This document shows, in pieces, positions 63,399-64,000 of a stretch of DNA of 64,000 nucleotides (the stretch's first letter is position 1; the number at the start of each line of letters is the position of its first letter). The translations under genes were made by a program, and so were the position numbers. Source of the stretch: Oleomonas cavernae (GTDB lineage Bacteria; Pseudomonadota; Alphaproteobacteria; Zavarziniales; Zavarziniaceae); NCBI RefSeq assembly GCF_003590945.1, contig NZ_QYUK01000008.1:248001-312000 (forward strand). Direction: 5' to 3'. Under the pieces are notes generated by a model. That model searched no databases, was not told where the DNA came from, and saw only the letters and a program-made list of their open reading frames with translations.

Positions 63399-64000
63399 TC
63401 AGGGGGTTAGCGGACCGTAACCAAGGGCGGCGCGGCGTTCGTCGCGGGTGAGATCGGCGGCGGCGGCGACCTTGGCCCAGCGTTCGGCGCGGCGGGGTTC
63501 CAGGGCCGGGATTTCGTCGAGGTCGGGTTCGAGGCTGGCGAAGCCGAACTGCGGGCCGAACTGGCGGGCGAAGGCCTTGGCGAGGCCCTGGGCCAGCGGC
63601 ACCACCGTATCCTCGTAGAGGGCGAGCCTGGCTTGCGCATAATTGGCATAGGTCTGGGCATCGGGCACGCCGACCAGTTGCGGCGGGACACCGAAGGCGA
63701 GCGCGATCTCGCGCGCCGCCGCGTTGCGCCCCTCGATCCAATCCATTTCGGCCGGCGTCAGGCTCAAGGGCTTCCAGTCCAGCCCGCCGTCGAGCAGCAG
63801 GGGCCGCCCGGCATTGCGCGCCCCTTCGAACTGCGCCGCGATTTCCGCCTTCAGCCGGTCGAACTGATCGTCGCCCAGGGCCGCCGGGCCTTCCTTGGGT
63901 TGATAGACCAGGGCGCCGGAGGGGCGGGCGGCATTGTCGAGCAGGGCCTTGTTCCAGGCACCGGCGGCATTGTGCTGGTCGATCGCCTGGGCCGCCGCCT
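63399..64000 (-). CDS. GTA gp3-type portal protein, C-terminal part
   Basis: The frame is open to the right edge, so 199 residues of the C-terminal end are visible. LSLTPAEMDWIEGRNAAAREIALAFGVPPQLVG, TYANYAQARLALYEDTVVPL and DEIPALEPRRAERWAKV are the HK97-type portal C-terminal signatures. The dodecameric portal is the DNA gate of the head. Terminase and gp1 genes should lie beyond the window. Confidence 0.9.
   Translation of the reverse strand, partial: AAAQAIDQHNAAGAWNKALLDNAARPSGALVYQPKEGPAALGDDQFDRLKAEIAAQFEGARNAGRPLLLDGGLDWKPLSLTPAEMDWIEGRNAAAREIALAFGVPPQLVGVPDAQTYANYAQARLALYEDTVVPLAQGLAKAFARQFGPQFGFASLEPDLDEIPALEPRRAERWAKVAAAADLTRDERRAALGYGPLTP

Noticed and set aside
48789-64000. Ordinary prophage
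   Set aside because: Gene order and small tape measure match GTAs, and no integrase, repressor or replication gene was found in the visible part.

Overview
This window is from a G+C-rich alphaproteobacterial chromosome. The class assignment rests on a GcrA cell-cycle regulator beside the biotin genes, a gene-transfer-agent (GTA) type structural cluster, DUF1127 and TadE/TadG genes, and families of palindromic intergenic repeats common in this class. I cannot name the genus. No rRNA, tRNA or CRISPR array was seen.

Layout. 1-4.7 kb: end of a membrane glycosyltransferase, a GtrA protein, a wax-ester-synthase/DGAT (WS/DGAT) gene, an exported CHAP amidase and an N-formylglutamate amidohydrolase. 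4.7-9.8 kb: a tandemly duplicated TadE-TadG pair. 10-13.6 kb: a hemolysin III protein, an intact WS/DGAT gene and a complete IS4-family element. 13.6-19.5 kb: SDR enzymes, a 2-hydroxychromene-2-carboxylate-isomerase-like protein, two TetR regulators and an MpaB-like oxygenase. 19.5-24.6 kb: bioA and bioB facing bioF-bioD-gcrA. 24.6-32.5 kb: a Fic protein, a histidine phosphatase, a fused indolepyruvate ferredoxin oxidoreductase, RidA, LysR and DUF1127. 32.5-36.3 kb: a two-component system divergent from a PepSY protein and a cytochrome b561, then an EF-hand lipoprotein. 36.3-45 kb: a PQQ alcohol dehydrogenase, an RND pump with its adaptor, a DUF6065 protein and an MFS transporter. 45-48.8 kb: a Phd/PIN toxin-antitoxin pair, a CubicO-like hydrolase, and EF-P divergent from its modifying ligase EpmA. 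48.8-64 kb (all minus strand): a GTA-like head-tail cluster running from portal to the large tail-tip protein, followed by a DUF2793 protein and a lysis-like cassette.

Two features recur. First, nine genes are broken by twelve frameshifts. Each is repaired by adding one base, almost always in a short G/C run, and every repaired gene becomes a whole number of codons. This looks like systematic homopolymer under-calling in the assembly, not gene decay, so I list these as genes with their frameshifts marked. Second, several regulators sit beside clear symmetric DNA sites: twin TetR operators, a LysR inverted repeat, a toxin-antitoxin palindrome, Fic half-sites and OmpR-type direct repeats. One direct-repeat box is an orphan about 1 kb from the main one. 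Four families of stem-loop repeats fill many gaps, including gaps inside the GTA cluster, and the IS4 element landed in the middle of one of them.
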